This document shows positions 26,177-35,244 of a DNA stretch of 64,000 nt, in pieces. The first letter of the stretch is position 1. Each line of letters opens with the position of its first letter. Where the stretch lies: contig NC_019690.1 of the NCBI RefSeq assembly GCF_000317065.1, positions 1-64,000 of the forward strand, read 5' to 3'. A program made the position numbers and the translations under genes. Below the pieces are notes generated by a model. The model ran no database searches, had not been told where the DNA came from, and saw only the letters and a list, made by a program, of their open reading frames with translations. Source of the DNA: Pseudanabaena sp. PCC 7367 (GTDB lineage Bacteria; Cyanobacteriota; Cyanobacteriia; Pseudanabaenales; Pseudanabaenaceae).

Positions 26177-27304
26177 CTTAGGTTAACTACTGCGTTTAGC
26201 GATCGCCCTTGGCTTTTAGACAATCCTGGCTTGGTAATTACATCTATTCATGATCGACCATGCTGTTGACCAAGCAGTTGCAGCATCGCTGATCGATCGC
26301 ATTTTGAGCATGTTGCAATTGCTCCCCATAAATAAATAAATAATATACAGAGAACCATAGCCCTGATCGCCATAGCGCAACATATATTGTAATTAAGCAA
26401 GAGGATCGCCAGAACTTAATTAGAAAACTAAAAAATCAAAAATATAACCGCGATTGAGCCAGATTTTAATTTAAGTTAAGCAGTGATTGGTTAGTGTGTA
26501 ACAATAATGTTTTGGCTGAGTTGACCACTCCAGCCTTCGATTTTACGAACAATTGAGAAACTAGATGTTTGTGAGGGAACTACCAAAAGCCAGTAAGGTC
26601 TGAGGTAGTTATAAAATCATTGGTGCACTATTGATATGTCATTAATACATCACAGATGTATCTAAGCTGAATATATTGGTTTGTGTGCTGATCCAGCGTA
26701 ACTATAACTGTGTGATCGTAGCGCTTAGCCAGATGGTTGAATTGATCGCTGGCTTGACAGAACCTAGTGGGTCTCTGTCTATCAAAGCGAAGCCATATGC
26801 ATGAAACATATTTAATTAATATTAATGCCTCAACATTAATACATCAACATCAATGCATTAGTTGAATAACAGGCAGCTACTTAGCCTTGCAATGCCGATC
26901 GCGTAGCCATAGTGACTATTGGCAGCAAAGTAAGGATTTTTAGCAAAGGACTTTTGAGCCAGTCTCAATCCTCTGGCTGAATATGATTACATTTGCAGGG
27001 TCAACCTCTGTGGGATTGAGTTGTTGGGATTGTTGAGATTGCTTAATTGGTTCAAGTCAGGGTTAGCTATAGCTGAGATCTAACTCTGTGGCGATCGCGC
27101 ATGAATACGATTGGGAATGGCTATGATCAGATATATCTAATCTATCTAAATTGACAATTGACATCTGGTTAAAGTTATTAAAAATGCGCTCAAAACACAC
27201 AAGTAACTTGCTTGTAACTTGCTTGTAACTGACTGAAGGCTTATCAAAGCTGGATTGAAAGTAAGCATTGATTAAAGCCATATGACAGCAGAAATTAGGG
27301 TTTG

Positions 27305-29128
27305 ATGCGGCAACTCGGAAATAGGAGTAAGCTCTTTTGGTTGGCATTACTAACGGCACTATTAGCAGTGGTGCTGGTGGTTGTGGTGCGATCGATCGGC
27401 TTGCTCCAGTTGTGGGAATGGTCGATGTATGACCAGTTTTTTCGCTGGAAGTCAGATGAGCCAATCGAGGAGCGGATTGTCATAGTTGGCATTACCGAAG
27501 CAGATATTGCCTGGGTCGATCAATATCCAATTCCCGATCGCCTTTTGGCGGAGGCTCTGCTTAAACTAGAAGCCCTCGAACCCAATGTGATTGGGCTGAA
27601 CCTGACTCGCAATGTGAAAGTTCCCCCAGGCCACGAGGAGCTTGAGGCTGTGTTTGCGCAAATTGATAATTTGATTGGTGTGGAACGAGTTATTGTCCAA
27701 ACGGATTTGGATTTGGCTCCGCCCATTCTGCGCGATCGTGGCCAGATTGGCTTTAGTGATGTGGTGTTGGATGGGGATGGCAAAATCCGGCGCGGCTTGC
27801 TGGCCATTACCCCGGCTAATCAAGAAACACAGCTAAGCCTGGGCGCATATTTGGCGATCGCCTATTTAGATTCACAGGGGATTGAGCCCCAGAATCTGGC
27901 CAATGGCTCGATTCAATTTGGCAATATTGTCACCACTCCTTTTGCCGCTGCCGATGGTGGTTATGTTCGTGCTGATGCCGGGGGCTATCAATTGTTGGTA
28001 AATTGGCGCAAACCATTGCCGGGAATCCCCAAAATTAGCCTCCAGGATGTGATCGAGGGGCAGGTTGAACGATCCCAAATTCAAGATCGGATTGTGTTAA
28101 TTGGCATGAATGCTGCCAGGGCGGGCGAAAATTATTTTACCCCCTTTAGTCCGGTGTCATTTAATTCCCAAGCGCCACTCGATTATGTCTATGGGGTGGA
28201 TTATCATGCTCAGTTTGCCAGCCAATTGATCAATGCGGCGTTGAGCGATCGACCGATTATTCGTGGTTGTGCGGCGCATTGGGAGTATTTGCAAATGTAT
28301 GCCTGGGCGACGGCGGCAGCGCTGGCTAGTCTCTGGTTGCGATCGCCCCTCAAAATTATACTGATTGGTCTGGTGTTGACCACGATTGTAACTGTCTATA
28401 ACTATGTCGTCTTTTGGCAGGGGTTGTGGTTGCCCTTGGTGCCTACGATCCTGTCGATCTTAGTGGCAGAGTTGTTGGTGATGATCTATAACTATCAGCG
28501 TTTATGGCGACTAGAGTCTTTGCACCGCACCTTGCAACAGCAGGTATCGATCGATTATTTAACCCAGATTGCCAATCGTCGTCAGTTTGATCGGTATTTG
28601 GACTATTGCTGGCAACAACTGCGATCGCAGCAAAAGCCGCTGTCGTTAATTATGTGTGACATTGATTTTTTTAAGAACTATAACGATTTCTATGGCCATG
28701 TGAAGGGGGATGTTTGCTTGCAGCAGGTGGCCAAGGTGCTCTATGAAACGGTGAAAATGCATAACATCGCTGATTTTATCTATCAAGATAGTGATGGCAC
28801 CAGGAAATTAGCGAATAATTTAACCGGCTATCGGCAAATGTCCCAAAATGCGCTGGTGGCAAGGTATGGCGGTGAAGAGTTTGCGATCGTGCTGCCGGGG
28901 GTGGAAATCGACATGGCGCGTAAGATTGCCTTGCAGGTGCGAAAGCAGTTATATAAACAACGCTTGTCCCATGAAGGTTCAATGATTAGTGATTTTGTGA
29001 CGATGAGTTATGGGGCTGCTTGTATGGTGCCATCGCGGAGTATCAGACCCCATATCATTGTTGACTTGGCTGATAATGCGCTGTATCGAGCTAAACAGAG
29101 CGGGCGCGATCGGGTGTTTGTGTTGTAG
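27305..29128 (+). CDS. CHASE2-GGDEF diguanylate cyclase
   Basis: The ATG at 27305 gives 607 residues. An N-terminal membrane helix (about 12-32) is followed by an extracytoplasmic CHASE2 domain (about 40-310, beginning DQFFRWKSDEPIEERIVIVGI) and a cluster of about three helices (about 335-395). The C-terminal cyclase has the catalytic motif RYGGEEF with GGEEF at about 522-526 and metal-binding Asp in MCDIDFFKNYND. The inhibitory RxxD site normally five residues before GGEEF is absent (MSQNALVARYGGEEF), so product inhibition may be missing. About 15-20 residues seem inserted before the motif. It should make c-di-GMP in response to an unknown external signal. It is the only c-di-GMP gene here. 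Confidence 0.92.
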   Translation: MRQLGNRSKLFWLALLTALLAVVLVVVVRSIGLLQLWEWSMYDQFFRWKSDEPIEERIVIVGITEADIAWVDQYPIPDRLLAEALLKLEALEPNVIGLNLTRNVKVPPGHEELEAVFAQIDNLIGVERVIVQTDLDLAPPILRDRGQIGFSDVVLDGDGKIRRGLLAITPANQETQLSLGAYLAIAYLDSQGIEPQNLANGSIQFGNIVTTPFAAADGGYVRADAGGYQLLVNWRKPLPGIPKISLQDVIEGQVERSQIQDRIVLIGMNAARAGENYFTPFSPVSFNSQAPLDYVYGVDYHAQFASQLINAALSDRPIIRGCAAHWEYLQMYAWATAAALASLWLRSPLKIILIGLVLTTIVTVYNYVVFWQGLWLPLVPTILSILVAELLVMIYNYQRLWRLESLHRTLQQQVSIDYLTQIANRRQFDRYLDYCWQQLRSQQKPLSLIMCDIDFFKNYNDFYGHVKGDVCLQQVAKVLYETVKMHNIADFIYQDSDGTRKLANNLTGYRQMSQNALVARYGGEEFAIVLPGVEIDMARKIALQVRKQLYKQRLSHEGSMISDFVTMSYGAACMVPSRSIRPHIIVDLADNALYRAKQSGRDRVFVL

Positions 29129-29464
29129 CTACTGTAGATCTAGCAATAGATTTGGCGATCGCAAAATAGCTTGATTTAGCATAAATATTTAGCATCAATA
29201 TTTGGCATCAAGACTTAGCATAAATACTTAGATTTTGTTAATAATTGCTACAACTAGGCACCCTAGTTACCACTATTAGGCAAAAATCAAAAGATATATC
29301 AATTTTTTATCCTGCCTCACTTAGACTTACTGGCAGGATTTGTTTACTTCGCTAAACGTTTAGTAAGTAAGTTTCTGGATATTAAATTCCAGGTTTTCTG
29401 CTGTTTTTGAGTTTATCAATTTCTAAACTTATTAATTTATTAAATCCCTCTAAAAGGAGTAAAT

Positions 29465-29731
29465 ATGCTGTTTAATTTGCATTCCCTGATCGCTGCTGTG
29501 CCCTCCACCAGTGATTGGAATATTGGTATTGGCATTGTGATGATTATTTGTAATGTGTTGGCGATCGCCTTTGGCAAATATACGATCGATAAGCAGAATG
29601 AAGGCGGTAGCTTGCCTTCTTCCGAATTGTTTGGTGGCATGGGCTTGGGTGCATTGCTGGGCACCACCAGTTTTGGTCATATTCTGGGTGCTGGTGTGAT
29701 TTTGGGCTTGCAGAATACTGGCGTGCTGTAG
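29465..29731 (+). CDS. psaK: Photosystem I reaction centre subunit PsaK
   Basis: The 88-residue protein has the full PsaK pattern: N-terminal LIAAVPSTSDW, a first transmembrane helix GIGIVMIICNVLAIAFGKY (about 20-38), a short loop ending LPSSELFGGMGL, and a second helix with the signature TTSFGHILGAGVILGLQNTGVL at the C-terminus. PsaK is a peripheral thylakoid subunit of photosystem I that helps bind antenna chlorophyll and trimer-edge partners. A strong AAGGAG lies about 6 bases before the ATG. It is a single-gene unit. Its presence on a segment with plasmid replication functions is unusual. Confidence 0.95.
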   Translation: MLFNLHSLIAAVPSTSDWNIGIGIVMIICNVLAIAFGKYTIDKQNEGGSLPSSELFGGMGLGALLGTTSFGHILGAGVILGLQNTGVL

Positions 29732-29817
29732 ATATCATGCTGTAGGCACTGAATCATGCTGTAGGCACTAAGGCATCGCGGCAAGGTGATTGATTCGGAA
29801 CCGAAGTTGAAATATAA

Positions 29818-29870
29818 CCCCCATTATTCGTAACTCTTGATTGAAGCGGCGATCGATGGGGGCTATTTAT
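29818..29870 (+). terminator. Possible terminator after psaK
   Basis: CCCCCAT (29818-29824) pairs with ATGGGGG (29856-29862) across a long loop, followed by a T-rich ctatttatt. Confidence 0.4.
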
Positions 29871-29897
29871 TGGTTATTGGTTCTATTCTTGCTATCT

Positions 29898-30758
29898 TCA
29901 CCTTTGAACTGGTGTATTAGGCGATCGACTCCACTCATTCCAGGAGCCATCATAATTACGCACCTTGGCATAGCCCAGTAAATATTTCAGTACAAACCAA
30001 ACATGAGCCGATCGGCCACCAAAGGCACAGTAGGTGAATATTTCTTGATCCGCGCTCATTCCTTTTTGCTCAAATAGCGCTTGCAATTGGTTAAAGGATT
30101 TGAAAGTGCCATCTGGATTCAGGGTGAGTAGATTTTCCAGGTGAATTGCCCCTGGGATGTGACCAGCTCGTTCGGTTCCGGTGGGGGGCTGATCCAGAAA
30201 CAACTTACCACTATATTCTGCGTCGGAACGGACATCCAACAAAACCCGATCGGGGCGATCGATTCCGGCTAGCACCTCTTGGGTCAGGACACGCAAATTG
30301 GAGTCGATCGATGGAGTTGGATAATCAGTCGGCGTGAGAGTTGGCACTTCCTGGCTAACTGGTTGATTTTCGGCCAGCCATTTTTGTCGGCCGCCATTTA
30401 AGACCCGCACATTTTGATGACCAAACAGACGCAGGAACCAGAACAGCAGTGCACCAATGCCAGGGTATTTACCATAGGTAATCACGGTTGTTTGTGGGGC
30501 AATGCCGGAGCGGGAAAGAAGGGCAGCGATCGCATCCGGTTCAAGCTTGAGGCGGAAACCTGGATTAAATAGATCAGTGAAATGCCAGAAAACAGCACCA
30601 GGAATATGAGCTTCATAGTATGGCTCAGGGCTCATCCCTGCTTCAATGACACGAATATTAGAATCATGGAGATGCTCTAGTAGCCACTGATTCTCGACCA
30701 GAACTTCAGGGTGCGTATAAGTGTTTGGTTTTTGGGTTGGAGTCAAATTAATATTCAT
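29898..30758 (-). CDS. Sulfurtransferase with two rhodanese domains
   Basis: The start at 30758 (MNINLTPTQK) is chosen because a longer frame would overlap the upstream gene. The 286-residue protein has two rhodanese domains. The first (about 15-125, WLLEHLHDSNIRVIEAG...HIPGAVFWH) lacks a catalytic Cys. The second (about 145-286) has LLDVRSDAEYSG, GHIPGAIHLEN and the catalytic Cys in TYCAFGGRSAH. This is the thiosulfate/3-mercaptopyruvate sulfurtransferase architecture. The CAFGGR loop differs from the classical CRxGx[R/T] form, so the sulfur donor is uncertain. A small membrane-protein gene lies 25 bp upstream and is probably cotranscribed. Confidence 0.9.
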   Translation of the reverse strand: MNINLTPTQKPNTYTHPEVLVENQWLLEHLHDSNIRVIEAGMSPEPYYEAHIPGAVFWHFTDLFNPGFRLKLEPDAIAALLSRSGIAPQTTVITYGKYPGIGALLFWFLRLFGHQNVRVLNGGRQKWLAENQPVSQEVPTLTPTDYPTPSIDSNLRVLTQEVLAGIDRPDRVLLDVRSDAEYSGKLFLDQPPTGTERAGHIPGAIHLENLLTLNPDGTFKSFNQLQALFEQKGMSADQEIFTYCAFGGRSAHVWFVLKYLLGYAKVRNYDGSWNEWSRSPNTPVQR

Positions 30759-30783
30759 TTTGATCCTAATTGTTGATGATTGT

Positions 30784-31257
30784 TTACGACAGCGAGAGAG
30801 TGTGTTTGCGATACTGGGCAGTGCGATGTACCAGCGTGGCAGAGCAAAAAAACAGGGTAAAGCCAAGCAGCGGGTGTAAAATTGCCAGGGGTACTGGTAG
30901 CGGTGTTTGCAGGTGGATGGTGAGGAATTGGAGGCCAAGTAAAATCGGCAAGCTGAGGCTTAGCAATTGCAGTCGCTTGGGCAATCGCACCAGGTATGCC
31001 CAGACCACCAGAATTAAGGCTAGGCAGCCATATCCCCGCACCAATAGCACATGAATTTGCCACCAGCTAGGGTTGTAGAAATAGGCTAATCCCACTGTGA
31101 GCAGTTGCAAGCCTAGACAGAGGTTGAAGCCAATGGCGATCCCATAGAAGCCAATCACTGCCGATGGTGATGGTGGTTGATCATCAGTAGTGGGAGCCGG
31201 TGTATCAGCAATCGCGTCGGCTAAATTAACAGGCGGTTGGATCGTAAGTAAGAACAT
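30784..31257 (-). CDS. Small integral membrane protein (DUF6220-like)
   Basis: From ATG 31257 the product is 157 residues, with an acidic/Pro-rich N-terminal stretch and four predicted helices (about 33-57, 66-88, 97-113 and 118-140). Conserved-looking motifs are FYNPSWWQIHVLLVRGYG between helices 1 and 2 and LHPLLGFTLFFCSATLVHR at the end. This resembles the DUF6220 membrane family from recall. It precedes the sulfurtransferase gene by 25 bp and diverges from a LuxR-type regulator. Its job is unknown; a transport or redox-linked role with the sulfurtransferase would be conjecture. Confidence 0.7.
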   Translation of the reverse strand: MFLLTIQPPVNLADAIADTPAPTTDDQPPSPSAVIGFYGIAIGFNLCLGLQLLTVGLAYFYNPSWWQIHVLLVRGYGCLALILVVWAYLVRLPKRLQLLSLSLPILLGLQFLTIHLQTPLPVPLAILHPLLGFTLFFCSATLVHRTAQYRKHTLSLS

Positions 31258-31401
31258 AAAAAGACATCGATTCAATTGGGTGAATTGGCTGGTCTTGCCA
31301 CAATGCTAAAGTCAGATTAGGGTGATTCTGGCCACCAGCATAGACCTCGATCGGGTACACTTAGCCATGCATAGGGCGATGAGCAACAGGAGCTAAATGG
31401 A

Positions 31402-32127
31402 ATGGAGCAATTAACCCAAACTTCGTTACAGGGATTGTTTCAGGCGATCGCTGCGGCTCAAGATGAAGCAGCCCTAAACCAAACAGTGATGGCTGATTTA
31501 GGGGCATATTTTGGCGCTACGCGCTGGAAGTTGATGTTTCTGAGCCAATTGCCCAAGATCAATAAAAACAGTCCCCTGGCAATGCGGTTGGCCTTGTCGA
31601 TCGACCATAATCCGGTATTGCGCTACTTGGTACAGCGTCATGCGGCGGTGCATGATGAAGTGATTCTGCCGCCTGGAGTTTGGCGGAGTATTTGCCCAAG
31701 GGCTGATCATAGCCATGTGATGGTAGGCCCGATCGTGAGTGATAGTCAGCTTTTAGGTGGGGTAGCTTTTACCCGGCATCGCCGTGATCCAGCCTTTGAT
31801 GCCGATGATCTGGCGGATTTAAACGCGATTTGCCTACATATTTCGGCGCGATTGACTAAGCTCCGCACTGCTCAAAACAGCAGCAGTCTTTTAGCTGGCG
31901 ATCGACAGGATCTAAGCCTGATCAAGGATCAGCGGATTACGCCCAGGGAAACAGAAATTGCCACATTAGTAGCTCAAGGCAGGACTAATCGTGAGATTGG
32001 TAAGTCGCTCTGGATTACCGAAAATTCAGTTAAACAGGCGTTGAAGCGGATGTTTAGAAAACTGGAGGTATCATCGCGGGCAGAGATGGTGGCACTGCTG
32101 CTGAGGAATAAAGGAATGGCGGAATAG
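31402..32127 (+). CDS. LuxR-type transcription regulator with GAF-like sensor part
   Basis: The 241-residue protein has an N-terminal domain (about 5-155) with a GAF-like pattern (LFQAIAAAQDEAALNQTVMADLGAYFGATRW...DADDLADLNAICLHISARL). The C-terminal LuxR helix-turn-helix (about 176-236) has ITPRETEIATLVAQGRTNREIGKSL and the recognition-helix part ENSVKQALKRMFRKLEV. There is no receiver domain. AGGAG lies 10 bases before the chosen ATG, and an in-frame alternative is absent. It diverges from the membrane protein-sulfurtransferase pair, so it may control that operon. Confidence 0.85.
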   Translation: MEQLTQTSLQGLFQAIAAAQDEAALNQTVMADLGAYFGATRWKLMFLSQLPKINKNSPLAMRLALSIDHNPVLRYLVQRHAAVHDEVILPPGVWRSICPRADHSHVMVGPIVSDSQLLGGVAFTRHRRDPAFDADDLADLNAICLHISARLTKLRTAQNSSSLLAGDRQDLSLIKDQRITPRETEIATLVAQGRTNREIGKSLWITENSVKQALKRMFRKLEVSSRAEMVALLLRNKGMAE

Positions 32128-32249
32128 CCCAGGGCGATCGCTACCAATTTACTGATTCTCAAAACTTCTTTTTTATCAATCTGAATTCATCTAAATCCAT
32201 TTGAGATGGAATGACGTATTACAGATATAACAGATCAAGGAGCAAGATC

Positions 32250-32591
32250 ATGAATCCTCTTTTTCGTACTTTAGCAACTGGCTTAACTACTGCTACGGCA
32301 GCAATTTTATTATCGATCGCTCTTCCCACCGCTGCCCGCGCCGAGAAAGTTAAACAAGTAGCCTATAACCCCTTTCAATTAGTTTCCCTGGCCGAACAGG
32401 GCACCTTCGCTGAACAGGATATCCCCAGCTACCAAGCCTTGACCCCAGCCTATGAAACTGGCGAATTAACTGGCCTGGAACTAGTTCAGGCTGCTGTCGC
32501 CACCAATCGCCTGCCCCAATCATCCTTGAGCGATCAGGCCTATATTAATGCGGTGGATAATCAATTAGCCCATTGGGAAATTGACGACTAG
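32250..32591 (+). CDS. Small exported protein
   Basis: The ATG at 32250 is chosen because AAGGAG lies about 9 bases upstream and a signal peptide then starts at once (MNPLFRTLATGLTTATAAIL...LPTAARA, cleavage after residue 31 or so). The mature part is about 80 residues: VKQVAYNPFQLVSLAEQGTF, then a tyrosine-containing PSYQAL stretch and the C-terminal motif GLELVQAAVATNRLP...INAVDNQLAHW. A fragment matching this C-terminal motif lies at 23160-23312, so the family has at least two members here. The function is unknown and the location periplasmic or extracellular. Confidence 0.75.
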   Translation: MNPLFRTLATGLTTATAAILLSIALPTAARAEKVKQVAYNPFQLVSLAEQGTFAEQDIPSYQALTPAYETGELTGLELVQAAVATNRLPQSSLSDQAYINAVDNQLAHWEIDD

Positions 32592-33051
32592 TAATAACCT
32601 ATTCTTATTCTCATGGCAAGGTAATTTCTAATTCAAGTTAGTTGTGGCTGATTGCATCGCCGCGATCAATCCGTTGCTAATTTAAAAAACAATTCAGAAA
32701 CCAATTCAGAAACTAGTAAAAAGGAAGTAAGATCACCGAATTATCGGCATTACGTCTAATTGATCAGTAGCTCAGAGTAGAGTATGAATTGGATTAATGC
32801 ATAGGGGCTAGGAACTAATCAGGGTTAGTAAGTCTATCTTAGTTCTAGCCTCTAGCTTTTAAATATATTAGATATTAGATATTAGATATTAGATATTAGA
32901 TATATTAGTGTCATCCCCATAGGCGATCGCCCAGGTCAACAGCTTGCCAGAGTTGAATTGATTAGCGAAGTTTTGGTATAACGCTTGCCACCTGTTCCTA
33001 CATGTTCCTACATGTTCCAGGATGCTAATCATCGCAACTTGACTAATAACC
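32592..33051. other. Non-coding region with heptamer tandem repeat
   Basis: No gene. It contains five tandem units of tattaga at 32866-32900 and a short tandem 'tgttcctaca' repeated near 32992-33014. Confidence 0.55.
32866..32900 (+). repeat. Five tandem 7-bp repeats (tattaga)
   Basis: Perfect period-7 array, followed by a degenerate sixth copy. Confidence 0.9.
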
Positions 33052-33246
33052 CTATTCTTCGGAAACCAGATCAGGGTAGACCAGCTCGATCGTATATTCC
33101 ATCAAATCTGCCTCTAGGAAGTCGAGAGGCCGGTTGTTTTTGCTCTTTTCTAGAATTCGTTCAATTTCCTCCGCCAATAAATTACTCAACTTCAAAGCTC
33201 TAACTTTTTCTAGAAATACAGGTTCCGGATCAGGAATCGCTTTCAT
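33052..33246 (-). CDS. Hypothetical small acidic protein, 64 aa
   Basis: The product (MKAIPDPEPVFLEKVRALKL start) is charged, mostly helical and acidic, with no membrane segment. It has no motif I recognise. The flanks are non-coding and the ribosome site (GAGG about 6 bases upstream) is modest. Size and composition would suit an antitoxin, but no toxin gene is adjacent. Confidence 0.5.
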   Translation of the reverse strand: MKAIPDPEPVFLEKVRALKLSNLLAEEIERILEKSKNNRPLDFLEADLMEYTIELVYPDLVSEE

Positions 33247-34059
33247 GACTGCCTCTGCTTCAAATTCATGTCTATGCAGTCCAATTTATCTGCCTAACCA
33301 TAAATCTGACATAATCCAATGTGATGAGATATTCTACTCCAATAGGATATGATAAATTCTCCAATCAGTTAATCCAATTGGAGGATAGATATATATTGAA
33401 ATATCAAATGGGATTCCAGCCCTTACTAGGGTAAGTTTTTAAAAACCTTTTTCGATCTAAAATGTTGGCTAAAACTACTACAATTTACTAACAAGTTTTA
33501 TACATCGCTTGCACAGTAATTACTCAGTGATCCAGAAAGAATTTGAGCATTCCTGATAGATGAGTTCGTTCTTTAGTTTTATATCATCTACTTATCGTTT
33601 CGATCGTCATGACTCAATCATCCCCTCGTAGTTAATTGACAGCCTTCCAGCGCGATCGCCATATCTAGCCATATCTAACTTAGTTCCTGACCTGGTGATA
33701 CTTGTCACATGACGCAAGTGATTCATATCAATCCGTTCACCTGCTCAAACTACCATAACGATCTGGTTGAAGTTATCGCCTCGTTGGTTGATCCAGATGG
33801 GTGATTTAGCAATCGTGGTTTGGTTCCCATACACAGCGAAGAAGTGGCAACGAAGAATTGAGCCAAAATAGAGCTAAACCTGTCTGGCTAATGCTATTGG
33901 CATAAGTAATTCATCCGATCGCCGCGATCAAATCATCCATTGGCAGCAAGCTAAAAGTTTCTCATCAGCTTAAGTTATGCATATAGGAATATAGCAGTTT
34001 CTAGGTAATGAATATGTGGAACTAAAACATATATAGACTTAGATAGATTGAGAGTAGAC
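33247..34059. other. Non-coding region, about 0.8 kb
   Basis: I see no gene, RNA or strong repeat. The first part is AT-rich (about 33260-33480). Confidence 0.5.
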
Positions 34060-34257
34060 ATGAATATGGAAAAAGATATAGGCATACTTCTGGAGAATGA
34101 GCATGAGTTTATTGGCATAGCTAATGAGCTAAATCTGGATAATTTTTTGATTGAAGGCATTAAGTTCACTTTTGAAAAGCTAAGGTACGGAGAAACGCTT
34201 AGCCATGCTGAATATAGGCTACTTGAAGTTTTCTTAGAACTACTAGAGACAGGGTAA
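34060..34257 (+). CDS. Hypothetical small acidic protein, 65 aa
   Basis: From ATG 34060 (MNMEKDIGILLENEHEF) the product is an acidic helical protein with LLEVFLELLETG at the end. A GAGAG sequence about 9 bases upstream is a possible ribosome site. No family recognised. It has the size of antitoxin-like or phage-like small proteins. Confidence 0.5.
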   Translation: MNMEKDIGILLENEHEFIGIANELNLDNFLIEGIKFTFEKLRYGETLSHAEYRLLEVFLELLETG

Positions 34258-34711
34258 ATCAACCTAATCGATTAAATTAAGTTGATTGAATTGACTAGCT
34301 AAATATAATTAAGCTCCGATCGCCATGGTTAATGTTTCCGCCATGGCTTACTCTGCGTCAAACGGAAGTTGGTTGAAGCTCATTTTGGGTTGGTCAGTAA
34401 ACTAACTGCAACCTAGTTGTTAGCTAACTTTTGGGCATTGCCAAGAGGTCAATCCAGCGATCGCTTCATTTGCTGTGTTTTGGTCATCACAAAGCTGCTT
34501 AAATCATACTTATTTAGAATCATACTTATTTAGAATCTACTTGCTTAATAGATATGCGAATGGATTTGAGCTTCCCTGCGCAATTGCATTCTAAAAGATT
34601 CTAAAAACCGACAAGGTATTACCAAATATAGCTTGTGGCGATCGTTTAACTTTCTTTGCGGTGCTAGAATGAGGGCAAATTAACCTTCTTGTTCTAGGAG
34701 AGAAAAGAATA
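34258..34711. other. Non-coding region, about 0.45 kb
   Basis: No gene seen. A short duplicated segment, aatcatacttatttaga, occurs twice in tandem at about 34502-34536. The end holds the ribosome site of the next gene. Confidence 0.5.
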
Positions 34712-35143
34712 ATGACCATTGCCGATGGACTCTTCGACCGCAAGGATGCACTGCTGAGTAAAATTGATGGCAGTAGCGATCCTGCTTTTGTTAACAACCT
34801 GGCTCAGATCGCTACGGTTTTTAATGCGCCCCTACCCGCTCAAATGATTGATATTATTGGGGCTGAGAATTCTGCTGCCTTTACCTTGCCCGCTCGCCTC
34901 AACTTTGCCCATATCGGCACTACTACCATCGCATCGCGTACCTTGAAACTGCAATATACCTCAGACAATGGCAGCAATTGGTATGACACAGGGATTGAGG
35001 TAACCGCCAATACCAATAATCCTACCCGCCTCACCGCCGATGATCTGGCGCGATTGGCTCCTTTGTGTGGGCGCAAAGACTTCTTTCGGCTTAATTTGGA
35101 TATGAACGATTCGATTACTACGATTTGGTATAGCAGCAATTAG
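34712..35143 (+). CDS. Hypothetical protein, 143 aa
   Basis: TAGGAGAG about 10 bases upstream of the ATG supports expression. The N-terminal half is helical (IADGLFDRKDALLSKIDGSSDP); the C-terminal half is beta-rich (RTLKLQYTSDNGSNWYDTGIEVTANT...FFRLNLDMNDSITTIWY). The domain recalls small phage-tail or host-binding beta-sandwich modules, but no diagnostic motif is present. It is followed 101 bp downstream by another unknown gene with its own ribosome site, possibly one transcript. Confidence 0.65.
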   Translation: MTIADGLFDRKDALLSKIDGSSDPAFVNNLAQIATVFNAPLPAQMIDIIGAENSAAFTLPARLNFAHIGTTTIASRTLKLQYTSDNGSNWYDTGIEVTANTNNPTRLTADDLARLAPLCGRKDFFRLNLDMNDSITTIWYSSN

Positions 35144-35244
35144 GGCTGCCGTCAGATCGCTTGAATTTGGCATAACTTTTTAGTTGTTCCTGTTTGTTCA
35201 ATTTTTTATTCAATTCTGCTTACCTAGTTTCAGGAGTATTAATC

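Larger units (their letters stand above)
25466..27304. other. Long non-coding region, about 1.84 kb
   Basis: I see no protein gene here. Contents: three tandem 11-bp units (25904-25936), a plus-strand terminator (26152-26176) with no upstream gene, and loosely repeated acatcaa/ttaatac segments at about 26820-26870. A stand-alone terminator in a long gene-free stretch suggests an untranslated RNA or a decayed gene between about 25.6 and 26.15 kb, but no known RNA family is recognisable. Confidence 0.5.

Noticed and set aside
30759-30938. Longer N-terminus of the sulfurtransferase
   Set aside because: It would overlap the upstream membrane-protein gene by about 155 bp and does not match the rhodanese fold.
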